From: Oscillospiraceae bacterium
Lineage (GTDB): Bacteria; Bacillota; Clostridia; Oscillospirales; Oscillospiraceae
Reading direction: 5' to 3'
Length of the DNA stretch: 47,298 nt
Assembly (NCBI GenBank): GCA_017535635.1
Contig: JAFXTU010000030.1
Coordinates: 1 to 47,298 of the forward strand
A program made the translations under genes and the position numbers. Under the pieces are notes generated by a model. It worked only from the letters and a program-made list of their open reading frames with translations. It was not told the DNA's origin and ran no database searches. Below, piece after piece: positions 33,621 to 40,890 of this stretch. The stretch's first letter is position 1, and each line of letters starts with the position of its first letter.

Positions 33621-33746
33621 ATGTTCAACGATCGCCTTTTGACTCTCAGGGTCACTACTGAACGTCGCCAGCCCAGCACTCAGCGTCCGGGTCTTCTTTT
33701 CCTGTCCTCATATAAGACAAAGCAGAACGACTGTATGCTCTCCTAG
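33621..33746 (+). CDS. Putative 41-residue leader peptide
   Basis: An open frame of 41 codons beginning MFNDRLLTLRVTTERR and ending NDCMLS, with a good AAGGAGAGGG ribosome binding site 4 nt before the ATG. Codons 30-35 form the 5' arm of an antiterminator that pairs with the 5' half of the downstream terminator. This is the layout of ribosome-controlled attenuation, where stalling early in the peptide would allow transcription of the regulator and ABC exporter genes. The peptide has no obvious amino-acid run that would sense a particular tRNA, so an antibiotic or other ribosome-stalling compound is a more likely signal (inference). Confidence 0.6.
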   Translation: MFNDRLLTLRVTTERRQPSTQRPGLLFLSSYKTKQNDCMLS

Positions 33747-33790
33747 CTCTGCATTGGTGTTCTGATCCTTCCACGCCGCTTGTCTTATAT
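33710..33790 (+). promoter_or_regulatory. Antiterminator pairing in the ABC exporter leader
   Basis: ATATAAGACAAAGC (33710-33723) can pair with GCTTGTCTTATAT (33778-33790), 13 bp with one bulged A. The 3' arm overlaps the left half of the terminator at 33774-33809, so the two structures exclude each other. Confidence 0.65.
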
Positions 33791-33809
33791 AAGGCAGGCG
33801 GTATTTTTT
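33774..33809 (+). terminator. Attenuator terminator in the ABC exporter leader
   Basis: CGCCGCTT (33774-33781) pairs with AAGGC-A-GGCG (33791-33800) with one bulged A, followed by TATTTTTT. It lies between the leader peptide and the XRE regulator. Confidence 0.65.
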
Positions 33810-33922
33810 CCCTATTGAAGAGGCCGCAACGGCGGTCCCAATGGAAGTACGCAATGTTTTGGCCGATATCATGAAACGCATAACCAATGAACGGTCTGAG
33901 CCGGAAGAGGAGAGTGATCAAA

Positions 33923-34168
33923 GTGAACAAATTGCCTGTAATAGACATGACCGCAACCGGTCAGAACATTGTCAGGCTGCGGATCAACGCCGGTCTCACG
34001 GTGAAAGATCTTCAGGACATCTTTGGATTTGCAACGCCCCAGTCAATCTATAAATGGCAGCGCGGCGCTGCCATGCCTACGCTGGACAACATGGTCGTAC
34101 TCGCGGCGGTGTTCGGCGTGCCTGTGGATTCGATCCTTGTATACAGGAGAAATATCACTCCCAGGTAA
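33923..34168 (+). CDS. XRE-family helix-turn-helix regulator
   Basis: An 81-residue DNA-binding protein: NIVRLRINAGLTVKDLQDIFG, then SIYKWQRGAAMPTLDNMVVLA, the typical two helices of the XRE/Cro fold, ending with PVDSILVYR. The start is GTG at 33923 with GAGGAGAG 9 nt upstream (MNKLPVIDM); earlier in-frame starts are worse placed. Similar regulators are common beside mobile or drug-export genes in Clostridia. It is 95 bp before the first ABC gene, suggesting it regulates that operon. Confidence 0.8.
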   Translation: MNKLPVIDMTATGQNIVRLRINAGLTVKDLQDIFGFATPQSIYKWQRGAAMPTLDNMVVLAAVFGVPVDSILVYRRNITPR

Positions 34169-34263
34169 AAGCATCGGCTGACAGCGTTTTTCAGCAGACA
34201 TCTGTGAGAATTAACAAATGAAATGATACTTACAGCCCAAACAACGGAAGCAAGGGAGGCCAT

Positions 34264-36090
34264 ATGAACACAAAACAAAAGAAACAGCGATTCAAAACCA
34301 TGGCCTGGGCGTTCCGCATCGCCTGGAGCATCGACCACTGGACCATGCTGCTGTGGTTTTTCGTCTGCGGAGCGCTGGCAGTCCTGCCCGCGGTGGCGCT
34401 CAGGTTCAACCGGGATACCTTGAGCGTCCTGAGCGGTTATCTCTCCGGCGCGCCATATACCTATGCCGACGCAGTAAAACCCATCGTGAAGCTGGGTCTG
34501 TTGATGATCGCCATCGGGCTTTCCGCCCGTGTAAACGCTCAGTTCGTGCGTATGATGACCTACGACTCCTATTTCGGCGGCATGTATGCCTACATCATGG
34601 AGCATGTGCAGGACATCGACATGAAAGACCTGCTGCGGAAAGAGGTCAACGATATGTGGATGAGCGCCATCCTGGAAGGCAATTCCCTATGGGCTTTCGT
34701 GGAAGGCCTCTGCTTTATTTTCTCCAAGCTGGTGGGGATCACAGCGCTGCTCATCACTGCCTGGTCCATGTCCAGGTCGGTGTTCCTGGCTTCCGCCGTT
34801 TATGTGGCGGTGATCTTCATCATCAGTCTGGCCTTTTCCAAGGAAACACGCCGGAATCAAACCGAGGATTTCAACGACGAGCGGCAGATCGAATACTATG
34901 AACGCATGTCTGAGAACCGGGGGATGGCGAAGGAGACCCGCATCTTTGAGAACACCGATCAGGTGATCAAGCAGTGGAGGCAGCCCTATCTTCGAATCCA
35001 AAAGCGGGACCTTCGCCGTGCTAAGGCGGCGGAGCTGCGGGACTTCATCACCGGCGCGGGCTTTTACGCTTTTCTGATCATTGCGGTGGGCGTGAGCATC
35101 GCCGCCGTCGCTAAAGGCAGTATGCGGCCGGATGCTTTGCTGGTCATCTTTACCCTCTGCCTGAATCTCCTCAACACCATTTCCGGCACCGCCCGGTACA
35201 TCGTCAAATTCGATTTCGGGCTCATTGCCCTGGACAAGCAGCGCCGCTTCTTTGAGCTGGTGAAACCTCGTCCCGACGGGACGGAGATTACCCCCGCCGA
35301 CCCGGAGACGGTCTTTGACGTTCGGGACCTGCGCTTTTCCTACGGGGACAGCCCGGCCATCGACGGCGTCAGCTTCCAGGTCAGGCGCGGAGAGGTGGTG
35401 GCGCTGGTGGGCGTGAACGGCAGCGGGAAAAGCACCCTGGTAAAGCTGCTTCTCAATATGTATAAGCCGGATTCCGGCTCCGTGCGCTTCTTTGGGCGGC
35501 CCTACGGGGACTACCGGCGGGACTACGTCCGCAGCCGCCTCAGCGTGTTTTTCCAGGACTTCTACCTTTTCCATTCCTCTCTGCGGGAGAACATCGGCGT
35601 CGGCGCCGTGGAGCACATGGAGGATATGCCCATGGTTTTGAAAGCCCTGCGGAAGGGCGGGGCGGAAAAGGTGGCCGCCAATCTCCCCAAGGGGCTGGAC
35701 ACCCTGTTGGGCAAATTCCAGGACAAGAGCGGTTCCGAGCTCTCCGGCGGAGAAAAACAGCGGGTGGCCTCCGCCCGGACCCACATGGCGGACCGGGATG
35801 TGCTGATCTTCGACGAACCGGCCTCCATGCTGGACCCCATTGCCGAAATGGAGCAATTTCTCGGCATCAAAAACCTGCTGAAAGGGAGAACGGCCATTCT
35901 CATCAGCCACCGGGTGGGCTTTGCCCGCATGGCGGACAAGATCATCATGCTGGACGGCGGGAAGATCGCCGAGATGGGCAGCCATGAGGAATTGATGGCC
36001 TTGAACGGCCGTTATGCCCACTTCTTCAATGAACAGGCCCAATGGTACGGTGTGTCTCAGGCTGCGGCGAATGGAGGTGCGGACGCATGA
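34264..36090 (+). CDS. ABC exporter half-transporter, first subunit
   Basis: A 608-residue membrane-ATPase fusion. The N-terminal half has about six hydrophobic segments (such as MLLWFFVCGALAVLPAVAL and LLMIAIGLSA), and the C-terminal nucleotide-binding domain has Walker [10 protein letters not shown] (about 384-391), Q-loop FFQDFYLF, signature ELSGGEKQR, Walker B VLIFDEPAS and the switch His in ISHRVG. All catalytic positions look intact. AAGGGAGG precedes the ATG. The stop overlaps the second ABC gene by 4 bp, so the pair most likely forms a heterodimer exporting a drug, lipid or peptide; the substrate cannot be read from sequence. Confidence 0.88.
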   Translation: MNTKQKKQRFKTMAWAFRIAWSIDHWTMLLWFFVCGALAVLPAVALRFNRDTLSVLSGYLSGAPYTYADAVKPIVKLGLLMIAIGLSARVNAQFVRMMTYDSYFGGMYAYIMEHVQDIDMKDLLRKEVNDMWMSAILEGNSLWAFVEGLCFIFSKLVGITALLITAWSMSRSVFLASAVYVAVIFIISLAFSKETRRNQTEDFNDERQIEYYERMSENRGMAKETRIFENTDQVIKQWRQPYLRIQKRDLRRAKAAELRDFITGAGFYAFLIIAVGVSIAAVAKGSMRPDALLVIFTLCLNLLNTISGTARYIVKFDFGLIALDKQRRFFELVKPRPDGTEITPADPETVFDVRDLRFSYGDSPAIDGVSFQVRRGEVVALVGVNGSGKSTLVKLLLNMYKPDSGSVRFFGRPYGDYRRDYVRSRLSVFFQDFYLFHSSLRENIGVGAVEHMEDMPMVLKALRKGGAEKVAANLPKGLDTLLGKFQDKSGSELSGGEKQRVASARTHMADRDVLIFDEPASMLDPIAEMEQFLGIKNLLKGRTAILISHRVGFARMADKIIMLDGGKIAEMGSHEELMALNGRYAHFFNEQAQWYGVSQAAANGGADA

Positions 36091-37886
36091 ACGATAAAAT
36101 ACTCTCTTTCCCGGAAGCGGTAAAGATTTTCGGGAAAGCCCTGAAGGTGAGCCTCCGGGCAAGGGGCGCCGCCTCTCTCGTCCTCAGCCTGATCGGTTTC
36201 GCGGTGGCGTTCCTTCCCATGCTGATCTCTCTTGCGGTGCGCCGCTTTTCGGACGCGGTGCAGCAGCTCTACGGTCAAGGGGAAGCCGCGGTTGTCAGCG
36301 TTCTCGGCATTTTTGCCATTCTGTCTGCGCTCTACATCGTACAGCTGATTTGGGGTTCCCTCAGCAGCTATTTCGAGCAGCGGGACCAATATAAGATCCA
36401 GATGTTCATGGAGGAGCGGGTTCTGCGCTGCTCCTGCGACGTGAAATATAAGTACATCGAAAATTACGACGATTTCAAACAACGGATCAGCTTTGTGGAA
36501 ACGGAAGCCGGGAATCGTGTGGCAGAGAGCGTGGGAACAACGATCCGCTGGCTGCAGAGCATCATCACCTTTATCAGCATCGTGACCGTTCTTTGGTCAG
36601 TGGACGTTTGGATCGTGGTCATCCTGGTGGCGACCTGCATCCCCGCCATCATCATCACCGCGAAATTCAGCGAGAGCGAGTATCACAACAAGGGCTTCTG
36701 GATCTTGGAATACCTCATGGCCTGCGCCTATTTCTTCGAGGCCACCATGCAGCAATCCCTGAATGACGTCCGCTTTTTCGGCGCCTACCACTGGCTGAAG
36801 GGCAAATTTGACCGGAAAAACGCGGAGTACATCCAGATCAAAAACCGGGTAACGAAAAAGCACGTGCTGTTCAACGCCATTGCGGACATCTTCCGCAGCT
36901 GCGTTTATATCTTCATTCTCCTGATCGCGGCGAGGAAGATTTTCGACAATCCCGCCGTGGGGATCGGCGCTTTCATGCTGGTTTTCACCATGGCCAGCCA
37001 GCTCCAGGATGTGACCGCCCGCATCTTTACCGAGGCGGCACAGTTTGTAAGCAACGCCGCCTATATGCGGGACTTCTTCTCCCTGGACGAACTGGAATAC
37101 GAACAGAGGGACCCGAAGGCGGAGGGGTGGGAACGGTTCGACCTGGACTTCGATCATGTCAGCTTCACCTATCCCAATACGGAGCGGGAGGTCATCCACG
37201 ACCTGACGCTGCACATCCGGGAAGGGGAAAAGATTGCCATTGTGGGCGAAAATGGTTCAGGAAAGACGACCTTCATCAGCCTGCTCTGTGCGCTGTATGA
37301 GCCGGACCGGGGGACCGTCGCCATGGGCGGGGAGAGCATATATACCGACGTTTCCCGCACACGCCGCACCCTGTCGGCAGCGTTCCAGGACTTCGCCCGC
37401 TATGAGACCAGCATCCGGGAGAACATCGTGGTCTCAGACCGCAGACGGGCGCCGGAGGACGCTGCCGTGGAAGCGGTGGCACGCCGCAACGGGGCCTGGG
37501 AATTCATCGCCGCTCAGGAGCATGGCATGGATGAAGTGGTCGGCTCCTTCAGCGAGACCGGCAACAACCTCTCCGGCGGACAGTGGCAGAAGATCGCCCT
37601 CTGCCGCTGCGCCTGGCGGCAGGACGCGAAAATCATGATCCTGGATGAGCCCACAGCAGCCCTGGACCCCCTGGCGGAAGCGGAGCTGTATCGGAATTTC
37701 ACGGATCTTACCGGGGACAGGACTACCATCCTCATTTCCCACCGGCTGGGCATTACCCAGCTGGTGGACCGGATCTTAGTCTTTGATGGAGGGCGGATCG
37801 TAGAGGACGGCAGCCATGAGGAACTTCTGAAAAAGCAGGGGCTTTACGCCCGGATGTTCCAGGCGCAGGCGCAGTGGTATCAATAA
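36087..37886 (+). CDS. ABC exporter half-transporter, second subunit
   Basis: A 599-residue partner of the preceding gene, again transmembrane region followed by ATPase. Hydrophobic segments include SLIGFAVAFLPMLISLAV and VVSVLGIFAILSALYIV. The ATPase has Walker A GENGSGKTT (near residue 392), Q-loop AFQDFARYE, signature LSGGQWQK, Walker B IMILDEPTAALDP and ISHRLG. The start ATG at 36087 lies in the ATGA overlap with the first subunit; a longer upstream frame is not needed. Both active sites appear canonical, unlike many heterodimeric exporters where one is degenerate. The hairpin array starts 9 nt after the stop. Confidence 0.88.
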   Translation: MNDKILSFPEAVKIFGKALKVSLRARGAASLVLSLIGFAVAFLPMLISLAVRRFSDAVQQLYGQGEAAVVSVLGIFAILSALYIVQLIWGSLSSYFEQRDQYKIQMFMEERVLRCSCDVKYKYIENYDDFKQRISFVETEAGNRVAESVGTTIRWLQSIITFISIVTVLWSVDVWIVVILVATCIPAIIITAKFSESEYHNKGFWILEYLMACAYFFEATMQQSLNDVRFFGAYHWLKGKFDRKNAEYIQIKNRVTKKHVLFNAIADIFRSCVYIFILLIAARKIFDNPAVGIGAFMLVFTMASQLQDVTARIFTEAAQFVSNAAYMRDFFSLDELEYEQRDPKAEGWERFDLDFDHVSFTYPNTEREVIHDLTLHIREGEKIAIVGENGSGKTTFISLLCALYEPDRGTVAMGGESIYTDVSRTRRTLSAAFQDFARYETSIRENIVVSDRRRAPEDAAVEAVARRNGAWEFIAAQEHGMDEVVGSFSETGNNLSGGQWQKIALCRCAWRQDAKIMILDEPTAALDPLAEAELYRNFTDLTGDRTTILISHRLGITQLVDRILVFDGGRIVEDGSHEELLKKQGLYARMFQAQAQWYQ

Positions 37887-37895
37887 TATCAATCT

Positions 37896-38065
37896 CAATT
37901 AAAACGCTTTAAATAGCGTTTTAATTGCCACACGGCATGAAATGCCGTGTGGCTGCAAGCCAAAGGCTTGCAGGATCAGGTATTACACGTTTCTCGCCGC
38001 ACGAAACGTGCGGCAGGCATGGGCGAAAGCCCATGCCAATAAAAACATTTTAAATGTTTTTATTT
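37896..38065. repeat. Tandem array of six perfect hairpins
   Basis: Six near-abutting hairpins of different sequence: H1 CAATTAAAACGCT/AGCGTTTTAATTG (13 bp, 37896-37927); H2 GCCACACGGCAT/ATGCCGTGTGGC, loop GAA (37927-37953); H3 CTGCAAGCC/GGCTTGCAG, loop AAA (37953-37973); H4 GCCGCACG/CGTGCGGC, loop AAA (37996-38014); H5 GGCATGGGC/GCCCATGCC, loop GAAA (38016-38037); H6 AATAAAAACAT/ATGTTTTTATT (38038-38064). The outer hairpins are AT-rich, the inner ones GC-rich, and the inner loops are all short and A-rich. There is no open frame. H6 with its T-rich arm could terminate the ABC operon, but one terminator does not need five more hairpins. Confidence 0.85.
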
Positions 38066-38108
38066 GAGAATAGTATAAGGCAGACAGAAAGAAATCCTAT
38101 CATGAGCA

Positions 38109-38137
38109 ACCGGGGCGCGGACAAGCCGCGCCCCGGT
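38109..38137. terminator. Perfect 12-bp GC hairpin
   Basis: ACCGGGGCGCGG, loop ACAAG, CCGCGCCCCGGT, followed by ATCAGTATCTAATT. It lies between the hairpin array and repeat copy 2 and may act as a terminator for either strand. Nothing else is recognised in 38066-38160. Confidence 0.5.
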
Positions 38138-38160
38138 ATCAGTATCTAATTGGAGAAACA

Positions 38161-38430
38161 GCCTCGCAGAGTTCGCATCCGCAGATGCGAACAGAATTGG
38201 AATCATTTTTGGGCGGAATTCATTTCTGCCCAAAAATACTTCTCGCGGAGCGGACTGTGCGAGCATTCTCGCGCGAGGGGACATTCCGCGGGCGAGAGGT
38301 CCCCTTTGGGGACGCCTGCGCTACAGACCCGCCGCGAAGCGGTGGGCGTGCGGTCTGCGAAGCGAGTGCGGGGAGCGCAGCGCATGCTTTCTCAACCGGA
38401 AGCCCAGCGAAGCGGGTTCCGGTTGAATAC
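38161..38430. repeat. Structured multi-hairpin repeat element, copy 2
   Basis: Second copy of the element at 6429-6772. Hairpin A is TTCGCATC (38172-38179), loop CGCA, GATGCGAA (38184-38191). Hairpin B is ATTTTTGGGC (38205-38214) with GCCCAAAAAT (38228-38237). The 24-nt block at 38241-38264 is identical to copy 1. Terminal hairpin C is TCAACCGGAA (38392-38401), inner GCCCAGCGAAGCGGG (identical to copy 1), TTCCGGTTGA (38417-38426). Stem sequences differ from copy 1 but stay fully paired, while loops and linkers are conserved. As in copy 1, hairpin C adjoins the stop of a minus-strand gene (the nucleoside phosphorylase). Confidence 0.85.
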
Positions 38431-39165
38431 TTACTCCGCCGCGGTCCAGGCGGTCTCCAGGGCCACCTCCATCATGTCGGTGAAGCTGTTCTGCCGCTCC
38501 TCGGCGCTGAGGGCCTCCCCGGTGAAGATGTGGTCGGAGATGGACAGCAGGCTCAGGGCCCGTTTGTGAGAGGCCATGGCCTCCCAGTAGATGCCTGCCG
38601 TCTCCATTTCCACGGCCAGAAGGCCCATATCCCGGTACTGCTCATTGGCCCGGGAATTGGCGTTGTAGAACTGGTCGGAGGTGAAGACGCTCCCCACCTT
38701 GACGGGGATCCCCTTCTGCTCCGCGCACTCCACCGCCTTCCGCAGGAGACCGAAGTCCGCCTGGGGACTCAGGATGCCGGGGAACTGGTACTGCCGGGCG
38801 TAGTCGCTGTTGGTGGAGGCGGTCATGGCGACGACCAGATCCCGGAGCTTGGCATCCTCGCCGATGCCCCCGGCGGAGCCGATGCGCAGGACGGTCTCCA
38901 CGTCGAAGAAGTGGAAAAGCTCGTGGACGTAGAGGCACGCGGAGGGAACGCCCATGCCGCTGCCCATGACGGAGATCCTTTTCCCCTTATAGAGGCCGGT
39001 GAAGCCCAGCATATTGCGGACGGTGTTAAAGCAGACGGGGTTTTCCAGATAGGTCTCCGCCACCTTCTGGGCCCGGAGAGGGTCGCCGGGCATGAGGACC
39101 ACCTTGGCGATCAGGTCGGGGTCCGCCACGATGCAGGCGGAGGGAGAGGAACGAAGCTCGGACAT
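38431..39165 (-). CDS. deoD: Purine nucleoside phosphorylase, DeoD type
   Basis: Splits purine (deoxy)nucleosides with phosphate to base and (deoxy)ribose-1-phosphate. The 244 residues fit the hexameric DeoD family: VLMPGDPLRA, GMGVPSACLYVHEL, LRIGSAGGIG, VEMETAGIYW and the catalytic Asp in SISDHIFTGE. AAAGGAG lies 9 nt before the ATG. It is 36 bp downstream of the MtnA-like gene, so it may supply 5-deoxy or 5-methylthio sugar phosphates to it. The stop adjoins repeat copy 2. Confidence 0.93.
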   Translation of the reverse strand: MSELRSSPSACIVADPDLIAKVVLMPGDPLRAQKVAETYLENPVCFNTVRNMLGFTGLYKGKRISVMGSGMGVPSACLYVHELFHFFDVETVLRIGSAGGIGEDAKLRDLVVAMTASTNSDYARQYQFPGILSPQADFGLLRKAVECAEQKGIPVKVGSVFTSDQFYNANSRANEQYRDMGLLAVEMETAGIYWEAMASHKRALSLLSISDHIFTGEALSAEERQNSFTDMMEVALETAWTAAE

Positions 39166-39201
39166 GGGTCATTCTCCTTTCGTCAGTTCAGCAAACGCTG
39201 T

Positions 39202-40227
39202 TCATTCAAACAGGGCTTTCAGGCTTTCGGTATAGGGCGGGCGGCAGATGCCCTTCTCCGTGATGATCCCGGCGATGAGACTGTGGTCCGTCACGTCGAA
39301 GGCGGGGTTGAAGCATTTGACCCCCTTCGGGGCCATGGGCTCCCGGTACCACTTGGAGCGGATCTCCTCTTCATCCCGCAGCTCCACGGGGATGCCCTTT
39401 CCCGTGGGACAGCTCCGGTCGATGATGGAGGTGGGGCCCAGGACGTAGAAGGGGATATTGAAGTGCTTTGCCAGGATGGCTACGCCGTAGGTGCCGATCT
39501 TGTTGGCGGCGTCCCCGTTCATGGCCACTCGGTCGCAGCCCACGAAGCAGAATTGGATCTTCCCCTGGGACATGACCGTGGCGGCCATGTTGTCGCAGAG
39601 AAGGGTGGTGTCCACCCCGGCCCTGCTCAGCTCCCAGCTGGTGAGCCGCGCCCCCTGGAGAAGGGGCCTGGTCTCGTCGCAGTAGGCCCGGAGGCGGATG
39701 CCCTTTTCCTGGGCCAGCAGGATGGGGCCGATGGCGGTGCCGTAGCGGGAGGTGGCGATGGGGCCGGCGTTGCAGTGGGTCAGCACCCCGTCTCCTTCCT
39801 TCAGGAGGCTGAGGCCGTGCTCCGAGATGGCGGTGCACATGGCGATGTCCTCCTCCAGGATAGCCTGGCACTCCGAGCGGAGGGCAGCCAGGTCTCCCCC
39901 GCTCTCCTCCGCGGCATGGGTCATCCGCCGGAGGGCCCAGCTCAGGTTCACCGCCGTGGGGCGGGAGGAATTGAGGTAGTCCGCGTCCTCCCGGAAGCGG
40001 GCGAGAAAGCCTTCCCTGGGGTACTGCCGGGCGAGAACATACATGGCGAAGCCCGCAAAGATGCCGATGGCGGGCGCGCCCCGGATCTGCAGCTCCTTGA
40101 TGGCCCGGTAAAGCTCCTCCCGGGTGCGCAGGCGGAGATAGACCTGGCGGTTGGGAAGCTGGGTCTGGTCCAGGATCACGAGTTCTTCTTCATCCTCGCT
40201 GAGGCGGACGTGGTCGACGGTCTGCAT
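39202..40227 (-). CDS. mtnA: Methylthioribose-1-phosphate isomerase (MtnA-type)
   Basis: Aldose-ketose isomerase of the eIF-2B-related family. It converts 5-methylthioribose-1-phosphate, or in some bacteria 5-deoxyribose-1-phosphate, to the ribulose form. The 341 residues contain [34 protein letters not shown] with the catalytic Cys, [10 protein letters not shown] and [19 protein letters not shown] with the catalytic Asp. No other methionine salvage genes (mtnB, C, D, K) are nearby; the neighbour is a nucleoside phosphorylase, which points to salvage of methylthioadenosine or 5'-deoxyadenosine. AAGGGGG precedes the ATG. Confidence 0.87.
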   Translation of the reverse strand: MQTVDHVRLSEDEEELVILDQTQLPNRQVYLRLRTREELYRAIKELQIRGAPAIGIFAGFAMYVLARQYPREGFLARFREDADYLNSSRPTAVNLSWALRRMTHAAEESGGDLAALRSECQAILEEDIAMCTAISEHGLSLLKEGDGVLTHCNAGPIATSRYGTAIGPILLAQEKGIRLRAYCDETRPLLQGARLTSWELSRAGVDTTLLCDNMAATVMSQGKIQFCFVGCDRVAMNGDAANKIGTYGVAILAKHFNIPFYVLGPTSIIDRSCPTGKGIPVELRDEEEIRSKWYREPMAPKGVKCFNPAFDVTDHSLIAGIITEKGICRPPYTESLKALFE

Positions 40228-40257
40228 TGTATGGGCCCCCTTCCTTTTGGATCGGTT

Positions 40258-40890
40258 TCATGATAGCACTGCGGAATTGGATTGTAAAGCGCTCGCGGAA
40301 GGGAGGTCCAGCAGCACCGCCCGGCAGGGCGCGCCGTCCGTATCCCCCAGGTTCAGGGGCGCGCAGTTCAGATAATAGGCCCCCTCCGGCACGGCAGAAA
40401 GGCGGACCCCCTCCAGCAGTACCACCTCAGACGCCAGCAGCGCGAGATGCACCGCCATGGGAGCCTCCTCCGGGCCTACGGTCTGGGATTCGTTCCCCAG
40501 GAGGTCGATCCCCGCCGCCGCGAAGACCTTCGCCGCCTCCAGGGTGACGGCGGCCTTTCCCTTGATGAGGATCCTCTTTTGGGCCCCTTCGCGGGCGCGT
40601 TTTGCTTTTTCCAGGATCGCTTCGGCGTCCCGGGCCGTAACCTCCCCCTCGTGGGAGGCCACGTAGGCCGGGCCGATGAACTTTTCCAGCGCCACCCGGC
40701 CGATCCCCTTCCCCTCCCGCAGAAAATGGAGGGGAGCGTCCGCATGGGTCCCGTTGTGGACACAGAGGGAGAGGTTGGTCAAATTGTATTCATCCCCCCG
40801 GTCCATGCTCCGGACCAGGGTCTTCTCCGGCCTTGCGTCCCCCGGGAACACCGCGCATTCCAGCAGCGGCTGGGTGATGTCATAGATCAT
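40258..40890 (-). CDS. Cyclase-family metal hydrolase
   Basis: A 210-residue member of the cyclase/kynurenine formamidase-like family: MIYDITQPL at the N terminus, the metal-binding HNGTHADAPLHF (HxGTHxDxPxHF), then LGNESQTVGPEE and the C-terminal YYLNCAPLNLG. These enzymes hydrolyse N-formyl or related amide/lactone substrates; the substrate here cannot be named. It overlaps the lipoprotein gene by 11 bp and is 30 bp from mtnA, so it belongs to the same minus-strand unit. Confidence 0.85.
   Translation of the reverse strand: MIYDITQPLLECAVFPGDARPEKTLVRSMDRGDEYNLTNLSLCVHNGTHADAPLHFLREGKGIGRVALEKFIGPAYVASHEGEVTARDAEAILEKAKRAREGAQKRILIKGKAAVTLEAAKVFAAAGIDLLGNESQTVGPEEAPMAVHLALLASEVVLLEGVRLSAVPEGAYYLNCAPLNLGDTDGAPCRAVLLDLPSASALQSNSAVLS

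Noticed and set aside
33841..34053. 70-codon frame beginning MEVRNVLADIMKR
   Set aside because: It overlaps the XRE regulator in another frame, has a poor RBS, and only the regulator frame shows a recognisable domain.
37896..38137. CRISPR array
   Set aside because: No identical repeats or regularly sized spacers; each hairpin has its own sequence, and no cas genes are present.
38060..40263. Open frames reading through repeat copy 2 (and through copy 1 at 6307-6794)
   Set aside because: The shared peptide similarity between the two loci comes from the structured DNA repeat, is found in more than one frame, and extends into antisense of real genes.
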